From assembly GCA_015227615.1 (NCBI GenBank), contig JAALGZ010000008.1:186001-250000 (forward strand): a DNA stretch of 64,000 nucleotides. The letters run 5' to 3'. The stretch is from Labyrinthula sp. Ha (lineage: Eukaryota > Sar > Bigyra > Labyrinthulida > Labyrinthulaceae). Positions within the stretch are counted from its first letter, which is position 1, and every line of letters begins with the position of its first letter. Shown here in pieces: positions 21,610-33,087 of this stretch. The notes beneath the pieces are model-generated. The model was not told where the DNA came from, searched no databases, and was given only the letters and a program-made list of their open reading frames with translations. The translations under genes and the position numbers were made by a program.

Positions 21610-24600
21610 AAGGGTGAATGTGGTATTGCACCATTGAGGTTTTCAATTTAAAATGTATTCCAACTTCAACTTACACTAAGTTTCTCCTCAAGCAGATAAA
21701 TCAAAGGTTATGAACTCTATTGCTTCATATCCAAGCAAAAATTACATATATAATTTAATATTTAAATTATTATAGTAGATACATAGTATTTTCTAATACT
21801 TTCTTAGACAATGCCATGAAACATCTTTGGTTGTGTTGCATTCAGTCCAAGTAGAAAACATTGTTTATAAAAAGTTTGAGTTGTAATCATTCCCTTTAAG
21901 ACTACTCAGATATTATTTATTTTTTTAATCTGGGATTAAGAACATTCTCTTTTGCATAGTTAAGACTAGATGCCCAATTTTCAAATTATATTGATTCTGA
22001 TGTCTCGCTTAATACATAGTTTCTAATGGAAACTCATATCAGGTTACTTAGTTGATGCAGAGGTGCCTAATCTTGAAGTTTCAAATAAATAATAGGGCCA
22101 ATTTCCAAGCTAATAATACTCTGTGCTATTTTGTGGGACTCTGGTACAGATATAATTAGAATATGTTTTCACCATGCTGGTTTCTTTTGGACAACTCGAC
22201 AGGATTGGAACAATTTACTTACAAAATCTCAGTTTCAAAAAAATTAAACAATAAAAATAAATAATAAATGAAACGATTAAAGCAAATACTACAAAGCGGG
22301 TTGACAATTCATATATCCGGAACACGACTTTTTCAAGTGAGAACAGAATGATTATGAACCTAAAGATTATATATTCGTCTAAACGTAATCGTTAATGAGT
22401 TTCAGAAATTTTGAATTTTGAATTATTAATCTTAACATTGAGAAAACAGAAATAAATATTCCATAACTATTATATTGTATAGAACGCAAAATGCTTAGGG
22501 TAGAAACAAAGCAGGTGATCCTGAAGACCAAATTTTTTAAACAGAAGTTAATTCTTATAAAAATCATATTATATTAAAAGCACAGCAGAGACATTTAATA
22601 CAAAATAAAGATATATAAATAAACAGCAAATATATTTTAACTACAAAGAAGTTCATTCTATGGCAAAGCAACTTATGTATATATTGACCTTGACTTTTTA
22701 ATATTACAGAGAATCCTAACTTTACATATATATATAAAGTAAAAAATTATTAAACTTGAGATATTTCTACTAGCTAAAAATATTTCAATATGTAGAAAGT
22801 TAAAAATTGACTTTTTGTGAAAAAATTAACTAAACCACAAAAAATTCTTTATACGAACTCGAGGAGTTACGCGTATAGATCACAGTATCTATGTCTTACA
22901 TACACACTGTTAAGTCCTTCTTCCGAAGAATTTTCTACCATCAGATAAAGTTGAGACATGATTCAAAAGGTCCTGTATAATATTTTAAAAGTTCCATGTA
23001 CTGGAATTCTGCATTACAATAATAAATGGTGAAAAATAAATTCAATCCCAACCTAAAGAACAGAAAGCTGAAAATTTAAAATCAAAATCCAAGAACTCGA
23101 TTCATATGCCTGGGATAGACAAATGAGCTTTAGAATGAGACTGGAACTTTAATAGTTTAGAAAGAGTATCAATATCGGATTATATTTCATTTAGGGAATC
23201 CAAAAGGAGCTAATGCGAAATAAGTAGAGAGGAGACGTTACTTATTGATTTTCATTTTATTGTGGGGCTCACAATAATATATATATGTTCCCGTAAATAA
23301 CTGTCAAAATATTCTTGAAGTTAACCCAAACCAAATTTTATATTACTAAGCATTCCATTCACAAATATATATCAACTTGTATAAATATATGCCCAATTTA
23401 CTTGTGGTAAATACTCAATAGTTACCCAGGGCAAAATCACTATATTGCTGAGATAAGGGAATTTACCAGAAGACCATATCAGATAAAAAGAGAAGATACA
23501 TGAAATAATAAGCCTGTCAATCTCCGGGGTCATATAATTGAATGGTCACGATTCTTAATTTTTTGTTAAAAAGTTTTTCAGTTGCACTATTTTAAACTTC
23601 GCTTTTCGGTCCATATTCAACGTAAATCCGCCTGTACTTGACTTTTATGTTAAAATTTAAAGCTAATATCAGTCATGCATGAAAAAAACATATTCATACA
23701 CTAGTATAAAATAAGGAGTTCATATCTGTAAAGAAAACAGAATTTCTATAATCACTAAGCTTAGAATAAAGTTCTTATATTGGTGATAGTAGACACACCA
23801 CAGTATTTCAAGCTAAACCACTCTCTTTCAACGCTTTCACTTTCCGCATATCTCTTCTAATTATTCAAAGTCATGTTAAAATAAATTACACTAAAGATAA
23901 AGCAACTTCTGAATTTTTAAAATTGGACTTGATCTGTTTGAAGTTTGTTTTCATTCTTGTTTGCATGATAATGTTGAAATTCTCATTTGTTCATAAGATG
24001 TATTGCCAATTCCAGCTCCGTCTTGCTAATTATTCCATGGTCCCTATACCAGGCCTCTAAGCAAGTGTGGTTCATAAAGTATCATCGGAAAATATATTTT
24101 TTATCTCTAGTAAATCAAGATAATAATGTAATACAAATTTTTTGATTATGAAATACGGCACATCTCAGGAATTCGATTTGTTATGAAACCACTCAAATCT
24201 TTTCCAGCTACCAATTTGAAACATTTCATGATATTTTAGCTGCATCGAACACGGTTTTCACTCTAATTCGGCGAAAACTTTCTACTATACATGCTTTTAT
24301 TCAAACAAGCAACATATACAGCTTGGTTCTAGATGAGCTTACAAGTGTGGTACGTAGCAAGTTGATAGTATCAAGAATGTTATTCTGGAATGGGAAATTC
24401 TAGCTTCTAATGATGGTAAAAAGGATGGGGGTAAGTGAGACTAGTACCCTGGAAAATTTGATCGACGCAGAATCTTGAGAAATGACTTAGTACGAGTACG
24501 TTTAGCTGCACCAAAGTCATTACTACAACAACAAGAAATGAGATATAGACGCAATGAACAAGTAATATCACTCTAGAAGCCACAGATTAGCTATAAAGCA

Positions 24601-26429
24601 GTATGGCGGTTTCTTTCTATGCTCTGGTATAAACAGGGTGATTGGGCCCAGACTCACCCTGATTTGGATTAAGAAAAACCTAGTGCGGTCAGCAGGTTAA
24701 GATAATTATTTCAGCCTGTTTAAACTCAATGCTGTATGGGAAAAACTTCGAAACTCAAAATCATCTGTTAGATAGAAAATCTTGCCTTAGATTCCAGAAT
24801 GGTTCGCTATCTTTTTGCCAAGGTTGACTGAAAATAAGCAAAGTGCTAATATTGCCTTCTTACGTAGTCAAAGATTCGATTAAAGGGTGATTAGTATAGA
24901 AAAAATAGTTTCATACTTCGAAATAGTTGTCAAATCAATACTATTTTTGAGTAAGAATTACAATTCGCAAGCTAAGTTCTAAGGAGTCGGTTCAACCGGA
25001 ATAACACTCTACCACAGCGACACTATAATTCCGCTAGTTCATGGTAGAATAAATTATATTTATAGTACTATTGAGTTGATGTACATACAATTTGGAAATC
25101 TTGGCATTTCCTTAATAAATGGCCCGGACTCGAGTTAGCCCATAGTTTCAGTTCTTAAAGGTAACGTGTCGTTTTCATCCGAACAAACAATAGCATAAAT
25201 AGTGCTCAGTAACTGTGAGGGTGCAAATCAACAGTACGTCACAACATTTGAAAAATATTACCAACAAACAGTGATAGCTTTATTCGTAAGCTTCGATATT
25301 CATATATTTCTTAGAAAATAAAAATTTTCCTTGATTTAAATAGAGTTGGTCAACTTTCTAAATATTGTTAAAAATCATGACAAAATTAGTGAAATAGAAA
25401 CTAAGAATAAAATGAAAAGTACAGAAAATGAATTGTTGGAAATAATCTATTTTTTTTAATCTTATGTTACGTGCCCCTCTCTTGTAACTACCAAGGAACA
25501 CATCTTCATGATTTTACCTCTTTTTCTACCGAAGAAACACACAAATCCTTCACTTTGTTAACGTTTAGTAAATTACACAAATGATTTCGTTATGTCTAAG
25601 AAACTCGTTTTGGTTATTGGTTAAGATAGATTCTACTTTACTTATTCGATTATCTTTAAATCAAGCACTTTCCTCTCTATAACGATAAAGCGGATGCACA
25701 TATTCACCTAAAATAAGTTCATCTAGAAGCGGAATGCAAGGATTAAAGTTGTTGCAGATGTAGATGTTTCTATTCTTCTTAAATATCTCTTTCATTTCTC
25801 TCGTTTTATCTTTCTAGTACACCAAGGGCAGAAATGTTTTTATCTACGCTAGGTTATGGCAAACCGCTTTATTGGTAATATCGATAACATAATTGCTCGA
25901 AAATATAATCTAAAAACGAACAAAGAAAAAATAAGAAAATTGGCAATAGAAACCAAATACAGCAAGGAGATGTAATAGGTTATGTCAAAAAAGTTAAAGA
26001 AAGGTTTATTGGGATTTCTGAAACATTCTGGAAGATTGCAAATGTTTTAAGTTCCATTCTTAACTGTTTCAGCGTATTTTCAATATAGAGATATATTTCA
26101 TATGCGTAAAGAGGAGAAAATCTAAAACTTCTTAGAACAAATCAGACAGTACTGTGAATTAAATATGACCAATAGTTGCAAGATTCCTTTTAGAATCACA
26201 TCTCGTATGTCTCAACTGTGTGAACGGCCGAGAAAAAACTTTAGAATATCTATTAAATAAAAATTTTAACATGGATCTGTGCATTGAATAAATGCGTTTT
26301 CTAGATACATGATCTATTCAAACGTTAGAGGTATTTCATCCAGTATATAAGTCATAAGAACACAGGGATTTTTATGTATTTAATAATCTCTATTTCATGA
26401 AACTTGGTATTTAGTCAAAGCTTGTTGAA
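21610..26429. other. Gene desert
   Basis: About 4.8 kb of AT-rich DNA without a supported gene. A slightly GC-richer patch at about 24420-24680 reads open on both strands over short distances and contains a strong hairpin, so it may be a transposon relic. Nothing else was recognised. Confidence 0.45.
24634..24661. repeat. 8-bp perfect hairpin with palindromic loop
   Basis: CAGGGTGA (24634-24641) and TCACCCTG (24654-24661) are exact complements; the loop holds the palindrome TGGGCCCA. It is GC-rich in otherwise AT-rich surroundings and may be part of an old transposable element. Confidence 0.6.
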
Positions 26430-26840
26430 AGTGTCATTGCCTTGCCCCCAGCCCCTTATTTATGACTTATGTTCACTCTTTAATGTATCTATATTCAAGA
26501 CATGCAATAGACAAAAATCCAGCCTCCTCTTTATCCAAGGATGTGTGGGGAGGGAGTGCTGAATCCTGGGGGCACTATCAAACACGTACGATAACATAGA
26601 TGTCGAGGTTCGACTTTGAATAAAAATAGAAATTAATTTATTTCCATAGAACAAGCTGAGGATGAGATTTTACATTAAGTTCTTAACTTCCATTATTTTC
26701 TTGGCACATGGTTTTTCTCTTTACTTTGCTTACAACCCCTTCTATATTTTGTGTAAGGGTAGGAACTAGGGTTCAGCCGCTCTTTGGACGCAAATTCTAT
26801 TATTGGTCATTCCAATAACAGTGGCCTATCGTAGGTTAGC
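26430..26840. other. GC-elevated patch of probable repeat origin
   Basis: G/C runs such as CCTTGCCCCCAGCCCC (near 26441) and GTGTGGGGAGGGAGTGC (near 26545) mark a change in composition that continues into the LINE remnant. No intact gene is visible. A minus-strand frame at 26460-26654 has no recognisable motif. Confidence 0.35.
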
Positions 26841-26844
26841 ATAT

Positions 26845-26940
26845 AGTTAGTTATTTAAGGATTAAAATGGGCCTTTTGGCCTAGCCTTCTACGAGCCAGG
26901 TACTTACTATGCTCTTAACCAACTGAGAGTCATTTGCTGT
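26845..26940 (-). mobile_element. tRNA-like segment, possible SINE head
   Basis: Read on the minus strand, 26910-26932 gives GACTCTCAGTTGGTTAAGAG, a good match to a tRNA D arm and Pol III A box. It continues through GGCTCGTAGAAGG, a poor B-box match, into CTAGGCCAAAAGGCCCA, a short hairpin. Proper anticodon and T arms are absent, so it is not a functional tRNA. A tRNA-derived SINE or a tRNA-like 3' end of the adjacent LINE is possible; it lies about 150-200 bp beyond the LINE remnant on the same strand. Confidence 0.35.
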
Positions 26941-27099
26941 TATCTATATTCTTCTTGTGGCTAGCAATACCTTGTTCTCTTTCTCTGGTTCTTATTGGTC
27001 TGTCTTCCATGGTACCTGATTTCATTCGTGCAAGGTTGTATTACTCTAGATTGCGCTATTCTTAATTTCCCAAAATTCCAATCTTAAATCAAACCAAAT

Positions 27100-28490
27100 T
27101 GAAAAAGATTGAAATTATCTCACACAAAGTCGGTGGGGCTCCAAGAAGACGACAGGGAACATGAAAGATGCTTTTGAGGGAAGTAATGAGGTGTATGGAG
27201 GGTTGTTGGACAAGTTTTCAGGTGCCTATTGCTGATTTTGAGCGGAAGGTGGCCACGTAGAATTTCTGGGTCATTCTGCCTCATCGGGTTCCAGCTGAGG
27301 TCAATCCAGGGTCGTTGGAGGTATATTTTTTGGTAGCTGTGATTATTAGAGGTTCAATGGGGGTGTATTATGTTGGTTCCAGGTCCAGGATATGGATTTT
27401 GGTTGTTTAGATGTTTGGATTGGGATGGAGTTAGGGAGGTCGGGAGGTTCATCTTGACTACATTAAGGGGAGAGAGGGAGCTATGTTCCACAACTGGTTG
27501 ATGTTGTAATATCTTTTAGGTGCAGTTGTTGTTTTCAGTCGTGTTATTTGTGCATTGAGTGTTCCAGAAAGTTCAGGGTCCCTGTTATGTGGATGATCCA
27601 TAGAGTCCAAGGAGTTCTTGCACATAAGTTAAGGAGTTGATGTTAGCCGGTGCAGTTCCACGGTATCTTGCTGCTTGTTGCAGATAGTTTTATTTGTTCG
27701 GTGCTCTTGATCCTGTGCCCGGTACGTTGTATGTTCTCCTTAGGCGTATTGGTTGGGGTGGTCCGTGGCTTGGTGGATCCTGGATGGGCGGCACAGGATC
27801 GATATCTTCTTCTTCTTCTTCTAGTCCAAGTTTTTGACATGCTTCAGTGGGAGATATATATTTTGGATCTTTCGGTTCTAGATGGTTGTTTATTTCAGCT
27901 TCTCGAAGAATATGGACTTGCCTGTCAGCTGTTGCATCATTTGCATCTACATATTTTATTCTCTGTTCAAGTAGAATCTTCTGGATGTCCAAGTCACCTT
28001 CGCAAAGCCTGTATTCTTGGATTGGCGCGTTGTTCAAGATGGAGTTTGTTTTCCTTGTCAAAAAGTTTAGCTTCTTTTTTATATCATTGTTTAGGGGCCA
28101 GTTGCCGAGGTTGTATATTCCAGGAGCTAGAACCATGCTGCGTGCTAGTTGTCTCTTTACTTTTCTGGTCAGAGTGTTACAGGAGAGTATGTCCCTGTAA
28201 TTAGTAAGTCTTGCTTCGCACTTGTCCAAGTTAGACAGCACATGTTCTTGCGCTATTCCAGTGGAGTTAAAGACTGCGCCTAAATTCTTCATTTCCTCTG
28301 CTGGCTGGACTTCTTCTCTAAGTACTGATATTGCTTCAGCAACTGGTTGCAGCATCTTCTGGACTATATATTTGGTGTCCTTGACAGTGTTAGCTTATAA
28401 GAAACCAATTCCACTAAGGAAGATAATGGCTTTTTTCGACAAACCTTGTTCCGTCCTGAGTATAAGTAAGAACCTAACGGCACTTTGTTG
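27100..28490 (-). mobile_element. LINE (non-LTR retrotransposon) remnant, 3' part
   Basis: The reading frame 28393-27690 (minus) encodes the C-terminal part of a non-LTR reverse transcriptase: KYIVQKMLQPVAEAI, then EEMKNLGAVFNSTG (equivalent to FKYLGs.i...G), a basic helix ending TLTRKVKRQLARSMVLAP, and GIYNLGNWPLNNDIKKKLNF (equivalent to llYG.EtW). An in-frame TAA lies upstream at the place of the catalytic YADD region, and the N-terminal RT and endonuclease are missing, so this is a 5'-truncated dead copy. A Pro/Arg-rich tail follows and then about 590 bp of non-coding sequence. Composition is clearly more GC-rich than the surroundings, supporting insertion. No poly-A tail or target duplication was found. 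The clade is uncertain. Confidence 0.72.
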
Positions 28491-28708
28491 AATTGCCCAA
28501 AAACAAATTATAACGTTATGTTGAAAAATTATCGGAAATACAGAGTGTACTTGTTAATTCTGCTTAGAACCACTTTTTCGGAAATAACCGGAAGCTACCG
28601 TAAGTGTTTATGAGAACGAGCCATATACGTAAAATAAGAAAAAGCCAGAGATGCAGTTTGTATCATCTCCCCCAAAAAATAGAACCATAAGAAAGAAACA
28701 AACAAAAT

Positions 28709-29194
28709 ATGAGTATTGAATACACTTCATCGAATAATCAACCAACTGCAAATACTTATCAATATACTGAAACTCCACAATTCAACCAGTACTCGAATCC
28801 AAGCACAAATCAAGAACCTGTTGTGGTAGAAGGAACACCCCTTCCTACTTCTCAACCCGTCTTTGCTCAGTCATTTCCTGTTCAAGGCGCATCAAGTTAT
28901 GCAAGTTCTCCAGATCCAGCTGTTGCGTCCAATGAGCATACGAAGAAATCAACTGCGGATAAAGTTGGTGACGGATTAGCAGTTGCAGGTATGGCTGTTG
29001 GAGGATCTATTATTGCAAGTGAGGTTATGGGATGTATTTTTATATGCTGCTTCTTCACTATGTTTTTTGTCTTTACCTTTGTAATATTCAAGGTTGTTAT
29101 TGACTCTACATCTGATCATGACGATTTTGGTAGTGACTTTGAGGATGACTTTGATAATATGCAGAGGATGCTAAGAGGTCTTCTTATGAAGTGA
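28709..29194 (+). CDS. Small single-span membrane protein with disordered N-terminus
   Basis: A 161-residue single-exon protein, not assigned to a family. Residues 1-80 are rich in Ser, Thr, Asn, Gln and Pro (no secretion signal), residues 86-107 are Gly/Ala-rich (DGLAVAGMAVGGSIIASEVM), residues 108-130 form a strong Cys/Phe-rich membrane span (CIFICCFFTMFFVFTFVIF), and the short C-terminus is very acidic (DHDDFGSDFEDDFDN) before MLRGLLMK. The pattern suggests a tail-region membrane protein, perhaps palmitoylated at the Cys pair; this is inference. The A-rich leader before ATG resembles that of other genes here. It lies just beyond the LINE remnant on the opposite strand. Confidence 0.65.
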   Translation: MSIEYTSSNNQPTANTYQYTETPQFNQYSNPSTNQEPVVVEGTPLPTSQPVFAQSFPVQGASSYASSPDPAVASNEHTKKSTADKVGDGLAVAGMAVGGSIIASEVMGCIFICCFFTMFFVFTFVIFKVVIDSTSDHDDFGSDFEDDFDNMQRMLRGLLMK

Positions 29195-30812
29195 GAATAA
29201 AACTATAATTATTGGTTTACCATATAGCTTTTTATGTAAACATACTGTTTTTAAATTTTCAATGTACTAAACTAAGTATTCATCTACAATACTTTCAGCG
29301 GTTTCTTCCTTACTCTTATCTGTATCAGCAAACTTACACAGAATATGTTTTCATCCTAAAATCCACAGAAAGATTTAGGTTTATAAAGAAGAAATTGCAA
29401 TTGGTCTGTATTTGAGTTGTTTTAGATTGGTAATCTGGGTAAATCCGCTTTAAGAAAACAATTGATGAAACAAAAGTTCGTCTATTCTTCTTACAGCTCT
29501 ACCTCTTCCTTCGACATCTTGAACAGAGAAACTACTAAGACAATAGTATTCTATAATAAAAATGTTTTTTTTGGGTGAAGTTTCGCTATGTGTACTTTCT
29601 GTGTGCTAAGATAATTTGATTTATAGAAACTCTTCTAGTTGATGCTCAAACAAAATGAAGAGAGCAAAAGCAGCCATGTGCAACAAATATCTGATTATAA
29701 CGTTATTAACATTTACTAAATAAAAAAAAATAACATGCTTATTATTTCACTGGAGTCGTAGTTAAAAGATAAATTTGCAGTACTACAGAATATCTAAGAG
29801 TATCTATACTTACCCTTTTATTCAGTCAGTTTATGTAATGATTTTTTATTGGTTCATTTGACAAATCATGTTGTTGTTTTCAAGTCTTTCATGATTTTAG
29901 ATACAAGAGAGGAAAAAAAAACTTGCGACAATTTCTTCCAAGGTCTCACAGGAAAATACAATTAGAAGAAGAGTCAAAGAAATTGCTATGGCCTATTTTC
30001 TTTTCAAAAATTAATTTTATTAAAATCTGCATGGCAGGGAAATGAGGGAAATAAAGCTGTACACAATTTGAGCATGAAAAAGCATTCTGAATATTAAGTT
30101 GTTCACAGAGATAAATCTTCATCTTCATAAGATAAAATACGCAATATTTTTTATATCTGGGAAAATGCTCTAAGTTTTATACAAATACTTCCACCTTGTT
30201 TGAACCAAATGGGAGCGAATTGTAATTTCAGGTTTTGAACTCTTTCCTTGATAGAGAAGGGATTGAAGACTTGTTCGAAGTAAGCCATTAGCTCTCAATG
30301 CTCCTTCTATCTCAGAAATATTTTTATAAGGTTTTCTTGCTAAAGTGCTAAAGAGCTTCTTTTGTTTTTTTCTCTCTCTACAACTCAGGAATCCAAGATA
30401 AATTTTTCTCAGTATTAACTAAAGAGAACTTTCTAATCTTATTTTCTCTTTTTCATCCCTTAAAGCGTTTGTTATCCAAGAAATAAATGGCTTATCTATT
30501 CAAATACATCGTTGACAAGTTTCTATGAAAAGAAGAAACTAAAGAAATACATAGATATATTTTATCTCAATATTTCTCACAACAAGAATGTCTTAGAATT
30601 TCACTTTTAAGAAACACTGGTTCACCATAAGTTTAAGTGAGAAGAATTTGTAGTGAAGACTTCTCAGCACTAAGATTTGATCGCGTTAGATTTAGAGGAG
30701 AGAATACTTTTACTGTACCTGTAACTTGGAGCTTTGATATTATACTTCATCGAACCTATCAAGTGTTTTTTATTACTATGTTAAGGCGGATCCACGTATT
30801 TTATGTGCAAAG
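29195..30812. other. Intergenic, no supported gene
   Basis: AT-rich with scattered homopolymers. Short frames (29212-29415 plus, 29946-30128 minus) have no recognisable content. Confidence 0.45.
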
Positions 30813-31037
30813 ATGAACAAAGTTGAAGTTATTTTAAAAAGCTTATTTAGTAAAGAGGAAACTGTAGAACAAAATGAGTGTATAGTTAAGCACTGTTTTA
30901 CTGGAAATGAGTTTCATCAGATATGACTTATACAGGAGGAAGAATATAAAGTTCAAACAACAAGTATATCTGAAGAAGATGATATTGTTTATACATTAGC
31001 CGTTCCAATTAAAGATATTGATAGGTGTTTAGAATGA
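30813..31037 (+). pseudogene. Small gene-like frame with one in-frame TGA
   Basis: An ATG-to-stop frame of 74 sense or stop codons that looks coding (acidic and basic rich: MNKVEVILKSLFSKEETVEQ, later EEEYKVQTTSISEEDDIVYT and a Leu/Ile end), interrupted by a single TGA at 30924-30926. The frame stays open upstream of the ATG for about 30 codons. No family was recognised. Explanations are a recently broken gene, a sequencing error, or chance. No selenocysteine context was looked for successfully. Confidence 0.3.
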
Positions 31038-31549
31038 ACACTGCAAATATGCTATAGTATCTATGAGCACTGAGTTCTTGTCTTTTCTTCATTAGGACCT
31101 TCTTAATTGAAGAACTTCGAACGCTTTCGTATGTTTGCCGGTTGAACTTCATAAATTTTTCTTTAGTCCATGTTTAATTTCAAACAATTGAACTGAACAA
31201 GGTACAATCAAACAACTTGCTTCCGCATGCAAAGACGCTCACATCAAGTTCAACTTCTTGGTATTCATGTATATTTTACTCACTTTTTTTTTCTCCTTTG
31301 TAGTTTCAACTGGGCTTTCTGCTTTAAAAACGTATTGTGAAGGCAACTTATTGCTTGCAGTTTCAACTAAGGTTGTTAATGTCCCCCAAAGATCCAACCT
31401 TTTCTAATTTTCTGATTGCAATAATAAACTGCATGAATAATTCCTCTATAACTGAATTATTTAATGGTAAATTGCCCAAAATTAATGTTCTACTTTCGTT
31501 TTTGTCCTTGCGCAAACGTTAACGGATATATTTCTGAAAACCAAAAAGA
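31038..31549. other. Intergenic, no supported gene
   Basis: A 60-codon frame at 31337-31522 was considered and not supported. No other signal was seen. Confidence 0.4.
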
Positions 31550-31723
31550 ATGAATAGTTTGCCAAAAGTGGTTGCTGTTGTAGAAAAAGCCCATGCAATA
31601 CAAAAGACAGATATTCTTGTGAATTATGTGGGTTTTAGCACTTGGCTCCTTACGTTTCTTTGCTGTTTTTTAATAGGACCATTTGCCTTACTAATTCCAC
31701 TTTGCTGTCCAATTGACAAATGA
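31550..31723 (+). CDS. 57-residue LITAF-like membrane microprotein
   Basis: An ATG frame ending in TGA, encoding MNSLPKVVAVVEKAHAIQKT, then a hydrophobic stretch STWLLTFLCCFLIGPFALLI and an end PLCCPIDK. The TW...C....G....LIP.C.D pattern resembles the membrane-embedded centre of LITAF/SIMPLE domains, which sit monotopically on endosomal membranes. The flanking zinc-binding CxxC and HxCxxC halves are absent, so this is either a truncated derivative or an unrelated small membrane protein. It is too short for ordinary gene finders. It lies 212 bp upstream of the actin-related gene on the same strand, but the two should have separate promoters. Confidence 0.45.
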   Translation: MNSLPKVVAVVEKAHAIQKTDILVNYVGFSTWLLTFLCCFLIGPFALLIPLCCPIDK

Positions 31724-31935
31724 GTAAATCTTCTATAACCTTTGCACAGAGTTTAGTTTAAATCTTAACTCCCATTAAAAACTTTCCTACAAAATTATCT
31801 TCTACAAAGTACTCTGCAGTACAATATTCTTCTTATATTTGCTTTGTTGTATTACCCGGGAACTTTACTGAAATTCTTCACGAAACAACTTAAGACTACT
31901 TCCTTAAAGAGGATAAGTTACATAACGGATAGAAT

Positions 31936-33039
31936 ATGGAAAACAAAGATCTCCAAAGAGTGGTCATTTTGGACAATGGCTCTGAAAGGCTGAGAGCAGG
32001 GTTTGCTGAAGAGGATAGACCAAGCACAGTGATTCCTGCAGTTGTGGGAAGAAATAGAGACAACGAACTTGTATTTGGTGAGAAAGGACTACTAGAGGAG
32101 GATGTGAAAAGTATAAAGTATCCAATTGAGTTTAGAGTTATTACCAATTGGGAAGAGATGGAGAACTTGTGGCATCATGTCTTTTTTTCTCGAATTAAAG
32201 TTGATATTAGAGAATGCCTGGTTGTTCTCTCCGAACCACTTTTGAATCCAAAAATAACAAGAGAAAAAACTCTGCTGACAATGTTTGAAAACTTTGGAGT
32301 AGGAGGCCTTTGTCTTCGTCCTTCACCAATTCTTGCTCTTTACGGGTCTGGGGGTGATGAAATAAGTGGAGTTGTAGTAGAAGTAGGCGTATGGAATATT
32401 CAAGTTACACCAGTTGTTGATGGGAACTGTGTATTGTCTGGATTTGTCAAATCTGATGTTGGTGGAAAGGATAGTGATTTTTATTTAATGGCAAGGATGT
32501 ATCAAAAAGGAATGAAACCGGGTTCTTCATATAAAGTTCAGACTGAAATTAAGAAAATGAAAGAAACACTTTGCTTTGTGTCCAACGACTACAAAGCTAC
32601 TGTGAAGAATTGTTGTAACAGTGTCCAGTTTAATTTCTCTGATGGAGAGAATTTTGGTCTAGAGACGGAACAATTTGAATGCGGTGAGATTTTATTTAAA
32701 CCAAGCCTAGTTGGAAAAGAAGAACTAGGTGTCTCTGATTTAATTGAGTTTTCTTGTAACAAGTGTGAAGAAAGTACAAGAACAAAATGTTTTAAGAATC
32801 TGGTCCTCTCTGGGGGTTCTACTTTATTTAATGGGTTTTCTCAGCGCTTAGAAACAGACTTGATTTATAGGTTACCTGCAGAACTTAATTGGAAAGCATG
32901 TAAGAGCGTTGATCCAAGGGAACTTATTTGGCGTGGAGGTGCAGAGATGATAAAACGATATATACCAAAGAACATTTTTATCTCAAGAGAAGAGTTTGAA
33001 GAGTATGGTCCCAATATCATTTATCAGAAACAAAGTTGA
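31936..33039 (+). CDS. Divergent actin-related protein
   Basis: A 367-residue protein, near actin's 375. Actin landmarks are present: VVILDNGSERLRAGFAEED (phosphate loop 1), IKYPIEFRVITNWEEMENLW (closely actin-like), VLSEPLLNPKITREK, NLVLSGGSTLFNGFSQRLE (adenosine motif) and a C-terminal WRGGAEMI...F.sreEFEEYG. The second phosphate loop, actin DSGDGVTH, has become VEVGVWNIQVTP, so the catalytic Asp is lost; the first loop has Glu in place of Gly after DNGS. Nucleotide may still bind, but hydrolysis is unlikely. It does not fit a named ARP clearly. It is a single exon, convergent with the AAA+ gene, 48 bp apart. Confidence 0.85.
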   Translation: MENKDLQRVVILDNGSERLRAGFAEEDRPSTVIPAVVGRNRDNELVFGEKGLLEEDVKSIKYPIEFRVITNWEEMENLWHHVFFSRIKVDIRECLVVLSEPLLNPKITREKTLLTMFENFGVGGLCLRPSPILALYGSGGDEISGVVVEVGVWNIQVTPVVDGNCVLSGFVKSDVGGKDSDFYLMARMYQKGMKPGSSYKVQTEIKKMKETLCFVSNDYKATVKNCCNSVQFNFSDGENFGLETEQFECGEILFKPSLVGKEELGVSDLIEFSCNKCEESTRTKCFKNLVLSGGSTLFNGFSQRLETDLIYRLPAELNWKACKSVDPRELIWRGGAEMIKRYIPKNIFISREEFEEYGPNIIYQKQS

Positions 33040-33087
33040 CACGAATATTTTGAAGTGTTGACGCTTATTAACTATTGCATGACGCAA

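Noticed and set aside
26905-26940. A complete tRNA gene on the minus strand.
   Set aside because: Only the D arm matches; anticodon and T arms do not fold and the B box is poor.
27650-28204. A 184-codon plus-strand frame and neighbours across the LINE remnant.
   Set aside because: They are mirror frames of the reverse-transcriptase reading on the minus strand and carry no motif.
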